Assembly (NCBI RefSeq): GCF_001659605.2
Contig: NC_035171.2
Coordinates: forward strand, 10,417,514-10,481,513
From: Manihot esculenta
Lineage: Eukaryota > Streptophyta > Magnoliopsida > Malpighiales > Euphorbiaceae
DNA length: 64,000 bases
Reading direction: 5' to 3'
Shown: positions 25,309 to 36,579 of the stretch, one piece after another
Position numbering within the stretch: position 1 is the stretch's first letter
How the letters are laid out: every line of letters begins with the position of its first letter
Program-made: the position numbers and the translations under genes
The notes under the pieces: generated by a model
Database searches by the model: none
Told to the model about the DNA's origin: nothing
Seen by the model: the letters and a program-made list of their open reading frames with translations, nothing else

Positions 25309-25600
25309 CTAAACTTACCTGGTGATAATGAACTGGCTGCCTTCATAATCACTCGTTCAATGGGTTGAAGTTGAAGGGTCGATCGACAATAGTACAGTCT
25401 TGTCCTGAGCCGTGTGTGTTTTGTCTCTAATAAAAAAAATCGAAAAAGAAATTGATGCTCTTGAGAGAAAAAAAAAAAAAAAAAGGAGACAGAGAGGAGG
25501 GGAGTTTGCAGGGATGATGATGAGCAAGACAAGAGAAGCAACTGGGTTTCCTAATGAAGACTAACCAACACTCAATTTTTGTCGTCAAGCGTTTTGCTTG
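25309..25600 (-). pseudogene. Remnant of a gene 5' end (copy 2), unknown gene
   Basis: The minus strand carries a leader-like CT-rich stretch, an ATG at about 25,347 opening MKAASSLSPG, then a good donor (CCAG|GTAAGT). Copy 1 at 21,627 shares the ATG context GTGATTATGAAGGCA and part of the leader. No downstream exon is visible in the 3.3 kb that follow. It could be the real first exon of a gene whose body has been lost, or a captured fragment. The function is unknown. Confidence 0.4.
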
Positions 25601-25779
25601 GTGTCTGCTTTCTGTTGGCCGCGCAAATCGTATTGCGACTTGTCAAATTGTGTTTCCCTTTGCTTTTCTCTTTCCCCCTAGTATATTGGTTGATATTGCC
25701 AATTGTTTTTTTGCTTTTCCTATTCTTCTGTATGCCTCCACTTTGATGGTTAACCAAGCAAGGACCCATGCTTGATTTT

Positions 25780-27816
25780 ATAATCTTTGTGCCTCCTTGT
25801 TCTTGTGTGGCGTGGCACCTTGTTAGTTGTTACCAAATTGGCAAATTACTCGAAAAACCGAGCTCGCAAAGTCAAAATCAAACACTCCATTTTGGATGTT
25901 TTTGTGGTTAGTGGCTCAATAATCCTCTACGTTTGACTCTGAATAGGAGTAAGAATTGCATAATTACAATTCGGTTGGCTTTCCTCGCGTTAACCATCCA
26001 TTTAGAATAAAAAATTTCATAAAAATTTAATTTATTTAAAATGAATGAATTTAATTTTTTTAATTTAAAAGATTTAAAATTCTATATTTGAAAGATTAAT
26101 TTCGTAAACAAAATAATTTAGATAAATTCTTATAAAATCATCTATTTTTTATTTTTTTTAAAATAAAAACTTTGTAATTTAAAAAATAATGAATTCTCAA
26201 ATTCTAAATGGAGAGTTAATGCATTGGCGATGGGTAAACTGATTACAGCTCCAATCCCTGAAGATGGTTTGTCGATGTTCACCAAGAGTCTTTCATTAAT
26301 GCATGGAAGAGCATACAGCCATGGAAACTAGTTTCTGCAAATGAACAAGTGCAATGTTCTTTCAGAGTTTTGAGTCCTGGAATCAGAGTAAATAATAATC
26401 CTGTGTAGCAGTAGAAATCATGTCTCCGAATATTCATTGTATGCAGCATGAAGATATTTCAGTCAATTAACTTGTTTCTGCTAGATAGAAAAGATATGGA
26501 AGCCATTATAACAAATGGCATTCTCTCCAACGAAAGGAAACAAACGCAAGCCATTACAATATTACATGGACCACAAATTTGTTTCAGTACAAAAATTAAG
26601 GGATTTATTCACAATGGTGAATCACTTATCACACAGATCAAGGTAAAAATATTAAGCAGAGACATTATAGAACAAGAAGTGGCATAGAAGTCCAAACATA
26701 TGGTCTCTATTGGCACCAGTATTGCATGGAGAACATCTACGTGCAGTGTAATCGTAATAATTGTGGAAAAGAAAAATTATTATGCAAGCAATGGCACACC
26801 ACCAATCTAAGAATCCAGCATATTTGTTGGCATAAGCTTAGAACAATAGCTACTAAGCCTCCAAGAAATAAAATAAAGTTTCCTTGTGATAAACAGATAT
26901 CGTTGGCATTTTCAACCAGAAGTGAGCTTCTCTTAAAATGCCACAAGTTCAAATGACTTCAACAATCTAGCTATTGATATTAACTAAAGAAAGTCACTAA
27001 AAGATAAAAAAAAAAACACAAATTCAATACTTATTTATAATAAACAGAACCATTGGCTTTCCCTTTAGCACTTCTCCAAATGGGAAATAGTGAACATCTT
27101 TTTTTTGTATCCCTAAAACTGATGGATACATTATTTACATCAGAGAAAGCATACACATAGTTGAGACAGAATACCAGTAAAAGTTAGGAACAAGCTGAAG
27201 GATCGCAATATTTTTAAAACTTTAATAGCATAAACGAGCTAAACATAGCCTCTGTGTTGACATTTGAAAAGAAATATAATATACATTTTTTGAAGAAATC
27301 TACATACCCAAATCTTAGAAGCATACCAATATGGAACAAAAGTTAAGGATAACAGGTTTGAGGACACAGAATTTTCTTTCAAACTAAATAAATTAGAGAA
27401 ATCCCACCACTTCACACTGCTCATGTCTAACGTTCAATGTCAAATATCCCTAAATGATTAATTTATGCACAACTCTTTGATGTATATTATCAATCCACAC
27501 CTTATGTCATATCTACTAGAATTAGCTGTTCTAAACTATGAACAACGGTACAAATAATGGAGATAAAAAAGAATAGACACCAAAACATATGGTTGCAGAA
27601 ACAATGAGATCTAGCTGTAGAAATCACCCTTCATCGCGAACCAAATTACAATATATTTACTTACAAAGCTCGTTGAGGATTTTTGCAGCTAGAAGCTAAA
27701 TCTTTCTTATGTGGCTCCTCTAGAATACAAATGCCTTCACATGTTTGTATAAAAGTCTAATTTTGTGTCACATTTGACTTCATACCAATGATGTGGTAAA
27801 AAAAGATCCATTACAG
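25780..27816. other. Intergenic region upstream of the PPR 3' end
   Basis: This is AT-rich DNA with only short, featureless open frames. The part nearest 27,800 is likely the 3' UTR of the PPR gene. Nothing else could be supported. Confidence 0.6.
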
Positions 27817-29265
27817 TCAACCAACATCCCACTTGAAGCACCAAAACTTATTTTGGGACAACTGCAATGTAGGTGTTTCCAAACAGTATAAATCCTTACC
27901 ATGATGCTCAAAAAATCTCCCATTTTCAGCCATACCATCAATTATACTTGACCCAATCAATGCTGCTTCTGGACTGCCATTCAGCTTAATTTCCATGGTA
28001 TTCACTAACATGTTAACCTCATTTAACATGTTGGCACGAGTATAAAGTTCGATCATGCAAGTATAATGTTCTAAAATAGGTGTAATGCGATAGCATTCTG
28101 TCATATATTTGAAGTACCTATCACCCTCTTCTACATTATTCATCTGCACACAAGCACATAAAACACCTACAAAAGTGATTGCATCTGGTTCAATATTTGC
28201 TTCCTCCATCTGTGCAAAGACAGCAAGTGCCTCTTTGCCACAACCATGCACCCCCAAGCTAGTGATCATTGAATTCCAAGTAGCCAAACTCTTGACTTGC
28301 ATCTTATCAAATACATGCTTGGCATCCACCAAACTACCACATTTGCTATACATGTCAATAAGAGCAGTCCCAAGGAAAACCCCGAGTTTGAATCCGTTTT
28401 TCAGAGCATATTCATGAATCCAGCTACCCAACTGGAGACTTCCCAGTTCAGTGCTTGCTTTTAACAAACCAACCAACGTAAACTCGTTGGGTCTAACATT
28501 AGAAAGTTGCATTCTCCAGAACAATTCAAATGCCTCCTGAGGGCGTTGGTCCTTCACATACCCATTAATCATTGCTGTCCAAGAAACAACATTTCTCGTT
28601 GGCATTTGGTTGAAAGCTCTACGAGCAGCATCTAGTTCCCCGCAAGCAACAAGTCCAGCAACAAAGGTGGTCCAGGAGACAATACTACGAACACACATTT
28701 TGTCAAACACCTTGCGCCCATACTCCGCATCTCCGCACTTGAAATAAAGATCCATCAGAGTGTTATGCAAAAAGGTGTCTTTCGAAAATCCAGTCTTAAT
28801 AGCAAAACCATGAACCTCTTTCCCTTTTTCAAGCGCAGAAGAGGCCAAGCAAGCTTTGACAATGAAGGGGAAAGTGAACTTATCAGGCGGAAAGCCCTGG
28901 CAAATCATTAGGTTGTAAAGAAGAATAGCTTGCTGAGAGCTACCATTCTTTGTATAGGCTCTAATCATGAAATTCCAAGTAAAGGTATGTGGGTACCGAA
29001 TTTGATGGAAAAGCAGGGAGGCATAGTCCATTTTCCCATAAGAGAAGCACAAGTGAAGCAATTTTCTAACAATCAATTGATCATTAGAAAGGGTATTGCG
29101 AATGATCTTAGCGTGAATAAGCTTGAGATGACTGAAGTTAGAGCACTTTTGAATTAAGATGATAGCTTCCTGAGAAGCAAACTTGGGCTTATTGTTGTGT
29201 CTACGAGAGCTGAAGATTGGAGATCTAGAGGGAGTACTAACAGCGCATGAAAAGCAAGTAGCCAT
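27817..29265 (-). CDS. Pentatricopeptide repeat (PPR) protein, probably organellar
   Basis: PPR proteins bind organellar RNA through stacked helical repeats and act in editing, splicing or stability. This intronless 482-residue protein begins with a Ser/Arg-rich leader typical of plastid or mitochondrial targeting. From about residue 30 it has roughly ten PLS-type repeats, seen in phrases such as FTWNFMIRAYTKNG, VVSWTAMINGYVKD, FLGTALIDMYSKCG and LATWNSMITSLGVHG. The overall order resembles the Arabidopsis At3g26630-type chloroplast PPR as I recall it. There is no terminal DYW deaminase motif, so a direct editing deaminase role is unlikely. The C-terminal 60 residues are poorly conserved. The start is the first Met of the frame. 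No lesions are seen. Confidence 0.9.
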   Translation of the reverse strand: MATCFSCAVSTPSRSPIFSSRRHNNKPKFASQEAIILIQKCSNFSHLKLIHAKIIRNTLSNDQLIVRKLLHLCFSYGKMDYASLLFHQIRYPHTFTWNFMIRAYTKNGSSQQAILLYNLMICQGFPPDKFTFPFIVKACLASSALEKGKEVHGFAIKTGFSKDTFLHNTLMDLYFKCGDAEYGRKVFDKMCVRSIVSWTTFVAGLVACGELDAARRAFNQMPTRNVVSWTAMINGYVKDQRPQEAFELFWRMQLSNVRPNEFTLVGLLKASTELGSLQLGSWIHEYALKNGFKLGVFLGTALIDMYSKCGSLVDAKHVFDKMQVKSLATWNSMITSLGVHGCGKEALAVFAQMEEANIEPDAITFVGVLCACVQMNNVEEGDRYFKYMTECYRITPILEHYTCMIELYTRANMLNEVNMLVNTMEIKLNGSPEAALIGSSIIDGMAENGRFFEHHGKDLYCLETPTLQLSQNKFWCFKWDVG

Positions 29266-29889
29266 TATAGTTTCTTCGATTCTGCGTAGGTAGTAATTGA
29301 ATTACATGGAGTGAAGCCTGCTGCTCCTGCTGCAGCTGCAGCTGCAGAATGTTTCCCGATAATCTTTCGCCTCATACAGAAGAAATTTTTTTCTTTTCTT
29401 TGCTTTCCATTTTTTTTTTTTTTTTTTTTTTACCATCAAACTTAGGATAATTGAAGGGGTGGTTAGAGATGACATGAATTGAATTTGTTTCTCATCTAAA
29501 AATCTATCCTGTAACGGCATGTCGTCTATCCATATATACACTTCACAATAGACCGATTAACGACAATTCGTTTGAAAGCTTAAACTAGGTGGAACTCGTA
29601 ACCTCGGCCAATTATCCACTTAATTAATAATTATTATCTTTATTTTATTACATTATTAATTCTTGAGCCTATCATAAATTCAATCTAGATATTTGTTTTA
29701 ATTTTTAATCGATATATATTGATGCAGCAAAAAACATATAGCAGTGTTGTCATCGGTTTAAATTTACAAAATAGAGAATTTGAAGTAGTGAAAATATTTT
29801 TTCAATTTATACATAATAAAAAATATTATTTTTTAATTTAAATAAAATTTAAAAATATTTTTAGATTTTGTGCCTTAACAAAATATATT

Positions 29890-30062
29890 TACGCTCCTTC
29901 GATATTATGGTGTCGACTAATAGAGAGTTCGACCTATTGAACCAGTTTATTCGACATCAACAGTATCGAACAAACTGTTTCTTAAACTGCTCTCGTAATT
30001 ATAAAAGTATTAAACACGCACAAATATTAAGGTTTCATTAAAAATTCTTAAGAAAGTCTTAA
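29890..30062. repeat. Left terminal inverted repeat of the MULE (diverged)
   Basis: It matches, in inverted order, the right arm split by the gypsy insertion. Similarity is patchy but colinear over about 170 bases, with several exact 9-13 base blocks. Confidence 0.65.
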
Positions 30063-30086
30063 CTAAGAGAAAAGTGTCTGGCACTT

Positions 30087-30149
30087 GTGCATACAAGTCC
30101 GCGTGGCTCTGCATGCCACATGCCGCACGAAGTGTGGACTTGCATGCAC
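30087..30149. repeat. Hairpin next to the left MULE arm
   Basis: GTGCATACAAGTCC (30,087-30,100) pairs with GGACTTGCATGCAC (30,136-30,149) with one mismatch. The loop starts with part of a 17-base block (30,099-30,115) that also occurs, in the same direction, at 39,765-39,781. Confidence 0.75.
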
Positions 30150-30784
30150 AGGCTCGAGAAGACTTTGACTTTTAAAGCAAGTTTCTCTCCATCTCACCTT
30201 TTTTTCCATTTTTCATCAGTATTCTTTTTTCTCTTTCTCCCTCTCCACACTTTGCTCTACACCTCCACCTCCACCTCCACTTTCGGCACACTGTAATCTC
30301 CTCCTTCGGCACACCGTGATCTCCATTTTCATCACCTTTTATTTTCAAAGCATATCATCGTTATCAGATTTTTCTATAAACTGTTTTTTTTATTTTTAAA
30401 TGTATATATATATATTTTTACTTGATATATAAAAGTAAAACTATAAATTAAAATATTAAATGTTAATAAAAAAATATAAAGTATTTCATATTAAATAATA
30501 TTGTTAATATAATTTTTTATGTATTTTTTATAATTTTAGAAATTTTATTAAATAAATTTTAAAATTTTTAAAAATTAACTAATTAGTATTTTTATTTAAG
30601 AGATTAAATAATTAATTTTTTAAAAAAGTTTTAACCGTCCATCAATTATGTAACTAAAAAAATTATTTAATTATATTTTTACATAAATTTATCTGTAAAA
30701 TATAATTAAAAATTTAAATAAAGTTAAATAAACATAATTCACGCCCATAAATTTTTATAAATTAATTTTTGGAGAAACTTTTAA

Positions 30785-32345
30785 AATGATAGTTGAAAAA
30801 ATTATTTTTTTTAAAAAAAATATAATATTTTAAATTCAAATATTATAATAATATATAAATTGATTATTATTAATTTTATTTTATGTTTAAGTTTTTTTAA
30901 ATAATTTTTAATATTTAATAAAAATTAATATTTTAAAATAAATGTAATTGAAAATTTAATAAAGTTTAATATTTTTTAAAAAATATAATAATTTAAATTC
31001 TTAAAATATTTTATCCGTCTAATTTTTTTTAATTATTTTAAAATTATTATTTATTTTATTTTTTATATTATAATAATTTATAAATTGATTAGTATTAATT
31101 TTATTTTATGTTTAAGTTTTTATAAATATTTTTTAAAATTTAACAAAATTTAATTTTTTTAAAATAAATATAATTAAAAAGTTAATAAAATTTAATAATT
31201 TTTAAAAAATATAATAATTTAAATTCTTAAAATATTTAATCCGTCTTAAATTTGTTATTTTAATTATTTGAAAATTATTATTTATTTTATTTTTTGTATT
31301 ATAATAATATATAAATTGATTATTATTAATATTATTTTTTTTTATGTTTTTGAAATTTTTTTAATATTTAATAAAATTTAATTTTTTTAAAATAAATATA
31401 ATTAAAAAGGTAATAAAATTTAAAATTTTTTTAAAATATAATAATTTAATTTTTTTAAAATATTTCATCCGTCTTAATTTTTTTATTGTTTTAAAATTAT
31501 TATTTATTTTATTTTTTATATTATAATAATATATAAATTGATTAGTATTAATTTTATTTTATGTTTAAGTTTTTGTAAATATTTTTTAATATCTAATAAA
31601 ATTTAATATTTTTAAAATAATTATAATTAAAAAGGTAATAAAATTTAAAATTTTTTTAAAAATATAATAATTTAATTTTTTAAAATATTTCATCCGTCTT
31701 AATTTTTTTATTGTTTTAAAATTATTATTTATTTTATTTTTTGTATTATAATAATATATAAATTGATTAATATTAATTTATTTTATGTTTAAGTTTTTGT
31801 AAATATTTTTTAATATCTAATAAAATTTAATATTTTTAAAATAATTATAATTAAAAGTTAATAAAATTTAATATTTTTTAAAAAATATAATAATTTAAAT
31901 TCTTAAAATATTTAATCCGTCTTAAATTTGTTATTTTTATTATTTTAAAATTATTATTTATTTTATTTTTTATATTATAATAATATATAAATTGATTAGT
32001 ATTAATTTTATTTTATGTTTAAGTTTTTGTAAATATTTTTTAATATCTAATAAAATTTAATATTTTAAAAATAAATATAATTAAAAGTTAATAAAATTTA
32101 ATATTTTTTAAAAAATATAATAATTTAAATTCTTAAAATATTTCATCCGTCTTATATTTCTTTTTTAATTATTTTAAAATTATTATTTATTTTATTTTTT
32201 ATGTTATAATAATATATAAATCAATTAGTATTAATTTTATTTTATGTTTAAGTTTTTTTAAATAATTTTTAATATTTAATAAAATTTAATTTTTTTAAAA
32301 TAAATATAATTAAAAAGATAATAAAATGTAATATTTTTGAAAATA
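30785..32345. repeat. Tandem AT-rich satellite array, period about 226 bp, about 7 copies
   Basis: The marker ATCCGTCT recurs at 31,013, 31,239, 31,467, 31,692, 31,915 and 32,145, a spacing of 223-230 bases. Between markers each unit repeats the same order of motifs: a TTATTTATTTTATTTTTT tract, TATAATAATATATAAATTGATTA, TTTTATGTTTAAGTTTTT and ATAAAATTTAAT. A seventh, partial unit without the marker precedes the first. The array lies between the left MULE arm and the PMD pseudogene. Confidence 0.9.
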
Positions 32346-32702
32346 CTAAATTAAAATATTAAATAATTTAATTAAATCTAGTTTTTTTATAACTGTGGTA
32401 TTATTTCAATTACATTAACACCATCATATTTAAAAAAAAAAAAATTTATGTAGTGTTAGATTTATTGTAATTTTTGGATAGAATATTTGTTGTGATTTTA
32501 GATAGAATATTTGTTGTGATTTTTGGATAGAATCTTTTTAGAATATGTATATTATTGTAGTGTTAAATTATGTACTGTTATTTAGTGAAAAAATGGTGTT
32601 TGAATATTGGTAGTGATTTTGAATATAATAAAATTGGTAAATGTGTATTAATATAACATTTCATTGTGTTGTGATATTATATATTATTTTGTATAATTCG
32701 AT

Positions 32703-34974
32703 ATGGAGGAAAGACGCAACTGCCGTAATTATATTTTACCGGATTCCAATGATCCATCGTTGCTATATGAGCAAGCCGAACATCGGTCTGAGACTATATG
32801 ACAATAAACTATAAAAAGTGGGGTGATAGGTTGCAAAAGAACAGGTACAATTTTACATTTGGAAGATGTTCCAGATCAAATAATACCTCACTTACGGCGT
32901 ATGGATTTTTATAGCGTAATACGGTTAGATTTTTTTGCTTTGGATTGGCACTTAATTACTGCCATTGTTGAGCGGTGGCGACCAGAGACCCATACATTTA
33001 TATTTTCCGAAGGGGAAATGATCATAACCTTTCAGGATGTGGGGCTAATAACCGGGATACGGTCAATGGTGCAGCTGTTACAGGCTGATCACGCCACCAT
33101 TGGCCATCAGTTTGTGAGGCATTATTAGGTGTCATTCTACCTAATAATGCCATAAGAGGGTGTTATTTGAAAATGATCTGACTAGCTGAGGAGTTTAGTC
33201 AACTTCCAGATGATGTTGATGAGGAAGTTGTACATAGGTTCACACGAGCATATATTATGACGGTCATTGGATTTATTTTTAGTGATGCATCTGCTTCGCG
33301 TGTGAACCTAATGTTTTTATCTTTGCTAGCCGATCTGGAAGAAGCCGGCAATTATAGCTGGGGTGGGGCATGTCTAGCATGGTTGTACAGAAAGTTATGT
33401 AAGGCGACAAATCCTGAAATTATGCAGATGACTAGTCCATTGTTCATATTTCATATATGGGCATGGGACTGTATCACAGTAGTATCGCCGACATTGTCTA
33501 ATCGAGTACTACATCATGACGCTCCACTGGGCAGCAGGTATGTGATATTATATTATTGTTAATTTTTTTAAATTTAATATTTAAAGAAATACTTGTTAAT
33601 ATAATATGTTGTGCAGGTGGAGTAATGCCAGACAGATAACGGAGGTTGTTACCCACGTACTAGTGGAGCTGCATTATCAGCTTGATCGATTATTACCCGA
33701 GCAGCTAATACTGTTAAAAAAATTAATAATTTAAAGGTACATTAATTTGTGTATAACAATTGAATGTTCATTTCAGGTAATTTGGGAATCATACACTGAT
33801 GCCCTGATTGAGTCGCTACCCAAATACTATCGCCAAGGACGAGAAATTTGGAGAGCTGTTGTCCCACTAGTCTGCTTTCATATTATAGAGTGGCATCAGC
33901 CGGATCTATTCATGCGACAATTTGGTATGCAACAATATATTTCTGCTGAACCTCAACAACCTGCTGCACTCCATGATGTTGATTTGCGGAAGAGCGACAC
34001 AAATTGGACAGAAGTGTACTCTCATTGGATCGCGCGCTGGAACACCCGAGATAGAAGAAGAATAACTAGCCCGCCAGCAACAGAGCAACTCCATTTTCAT
34101 TCAGAGTATATGGAGTGGTACCATAGGGTGTCCAGACGCTGGATTTCGGTTAAAGGAGCACAATGGAATCAGGGGTAAAAAAATTTATGATTTTTATGTC
34201 ATTTTCAATAATAACAGCATATTTGAAATAATATTATTGAATATATGTATTGCAGGATGATGGTCTAGAGCATATATACGCTATTGCTACCAACCCAACC
34301 ATTAGGAGCATGCAGCTATTTGTGACCTCATACAATCTGTTTCTTTTTGTATGATGGAAGAGAGGCGACAAACACAGTTGCCAGCTCCACATCCAGCACC
34401 TACTGTACTGCCTAGCACGGCTGACTCAGATGACCCACCTATTCCAGATTCAGTTTCACGTGGTAGTAGGGGTAGGACTCATGGTCATACTAGGGGCCGT
34501 AGAAGGGATCACACACAAGCAGCACAAGGTGAAAGGGATGTGCATCCAGTGCCTCCCCCGATACAGTGTCATCAGTCACAAGCAGCACACGAAGATGCAC
34601 CAAGTTCATCTCATGTGCCACCCAGTTCATCTCAGGTACCTTCTATGTTTTATCCTTCTCAGAGTCAGTTCATAGGATGGATGCCTGGACCGAATACAAT
34701 GCCTTCATTAACGACCGGTGCTTATGGTGTACAATATACGCCAATAGGATCGATATTTTCTACATTTGCATCAGAGCCTATGCATGAGCCTTCTACTTCT
34801 AGGCAGTTTTACATGTTAGGCAGAAATACAGAGAATATGTTTGCAGGATATAATGCTGGATTAAGATATGGCCAGACTGGTGTCGGTCTGTTTGGTCAGT
34901 CCGATCCTTCTACTGCTGTGGTGCAAAATCCAGATGTCAATACGCCGACACAGGATGATCTGGATCCTCAATAA
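32703..34974 (+). pseudogene. Plant mobile domain (PMD, MAIN/MAIL-like) pseudogene
   Basis: PMD proteins occur both as host silencing factors (MAIN, MAIL1) and inside transposons. Reading from ATG 32,703: an N-terminal piece, two in-frame stops near 32,800, then LHLEDVPDQIIPHLRRMDFY and VERWRPETHTF (32,850-32,995), the DASASRVNLMFLSLLADLEEAG region (33,285-33,350), two short introns (about 33,538-33,616 and 33,736-33,777), an EIWRAVVPLVCFHIIEWHQPD block (33,846-33,908), and a Pro/Ser/His-rich tail ending at 34,974. A frameshift near 33,120 and a TGA where Trp is expected near 33,178 break it. It is convergent with the MULE transposase and is likely its passenger gene. Confidence 0.8.
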
Positions 34975-36576
34975 TTCCTAGCACCGGGACCATGGTAAGG
35001 TCGCTTATGGGCTCCATATGAGAGGAGATATCGAGGGTGTGGTACTGGTGATCATAACTGACTGTGAGTTGAATATGTATGTAAAAAGTGTTTTAATTAA
35101 ATTCTTTTCATTATGTTTATTTTTTTTGGGTATTTAGTTGAGCCTATTCGAAGATATTGATTGAGTCTTATGATTCACTATCATTTTGGGCAATTCAGGT
35201 GGTAATTAGACATGACATCTTTGGCGGGCACTTGAGAAAGCTGCTACTGAGTTCATTCCACCTGTAAAATTGGTGCTTTATAATAGGATCTTGTTTGCAT
35301 TTTTTTGAATTACCTTGTTTGCAGTTGAACTATAACTCTGTTCTGATTGTGAGTTGCACTTGCATTATTGTAGTGAGCTATTGAATTCACTTTAGCAGAC
35401 TCCGTAATAAATTTCTCAATGTACTACACATGAGTTTGTTACTCACAATATAATTTTATTTGGGTTGATATGGATATGTTTATAATCATATATTTCAACT
35501 TAAATCGATTACACTCTTATTATTGTCTTGTTTGATTTATGTGTAATGGTGGGGTCTCTAATTGTGAGTTGCTGAATTCAATAGTTCCTTGTTGGTGATC
35601 TCAGATTACGATTTGAATGGGTTAATTGTGACTATCTAAATATTAATATGAGTGAGCATGATTTGAACGCTACACATTTTAACATGTGTTGACTCCTTGA
35701 TTTGCTATTCTTCTCTAGGTTCATGGTGATTATTCAACAGATGATATTGGTGTGAAGTTGGACAGGCCTGCTGATGATATAATGGATTAGGAATAGACTG
35801 AAGTTGTCGGTCCAGCCTTGTAATTTTCAAATTCAAAAGCGCAACTATATGAGTGGTTTCTTAGATATTAAGTTGATTTTGCCATTTTTCCATGTGAATA
35901 ACGTTAGCAATTTGTAAACTTATGCTTCATTATAATTTCTGTTATGCTTTATGTTTGGATGGTTGCCTTGTCTATGTTTAGCATGGTTGTGAACAATAAA
36001 TGTTTTTGAATGAATGGTTGCCTTGCAGACTTCCTTGCATGTGGATATGAGTTTGTTAATTGTTTAGATTGATCAATCAGAAAATTGGTTGTCCCTTTGC
36101 TGTTTCAGTTGCATATTCTTTGTGGGGAAATAGATTAAAATCTCAATTATGTTTTAGCATCTTTTTATCTTTTTTAATTCACTTAGATTTTGGTTCAAAA
36201 TGAAGTTGTTATAATTTCACTAATGAACCTATAGCCGTTTGTTCAGTAATGAAATATAGTCTCAATGTATATTGCTTATTCAAATAACTAATAAAAAAAA
36301 CCTTAAATTTCACTTAAATTTTAATAGTTATTTTTTTATCAATCGATAACTAATAAAAAAAAATTGTGTGAGTTATAAAATAAGTTTAGTAAAATTGTAG
36401 ACAACATAAAAAATGATAAAAATGATCTCAATTATTACACTTAATATTTAATTATGTTACAAATTCATATATATTTTTATGTTATAAAAATAAACTAATT
36501 TATTAAAAATAACTTAATAATTAACTGAATTCTTTGTAATACTCTATACATTTATAATAAATAAAATGATCAATAT
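34975..36576. other. Spacer between PMD and transposase pseudogenes, possible captured gene segment
   Basis: This stretch is less AT-rich than the flanks. Near 35,720 an acceptor-like TTCTCTAG precedes a short frame reading VHGDYSTDDIGVKLDRPADD that ends in a stop. Near 35,225 there is another short coding-like phrase (EKAATEFIPPVKL). These could be exons of a captured host gene or the 3' UTR of the PMD gene. I do not recognise the source. Confidence 0.35.
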
Positions 36577-36579
36577 TTA

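Noticed and set aside
25554..25775. A 73-codon plus-strand frame
   Set aside because: No domain, no homologue recognised and no supporting context. It overlaps a leader-like region of the opposite strand.
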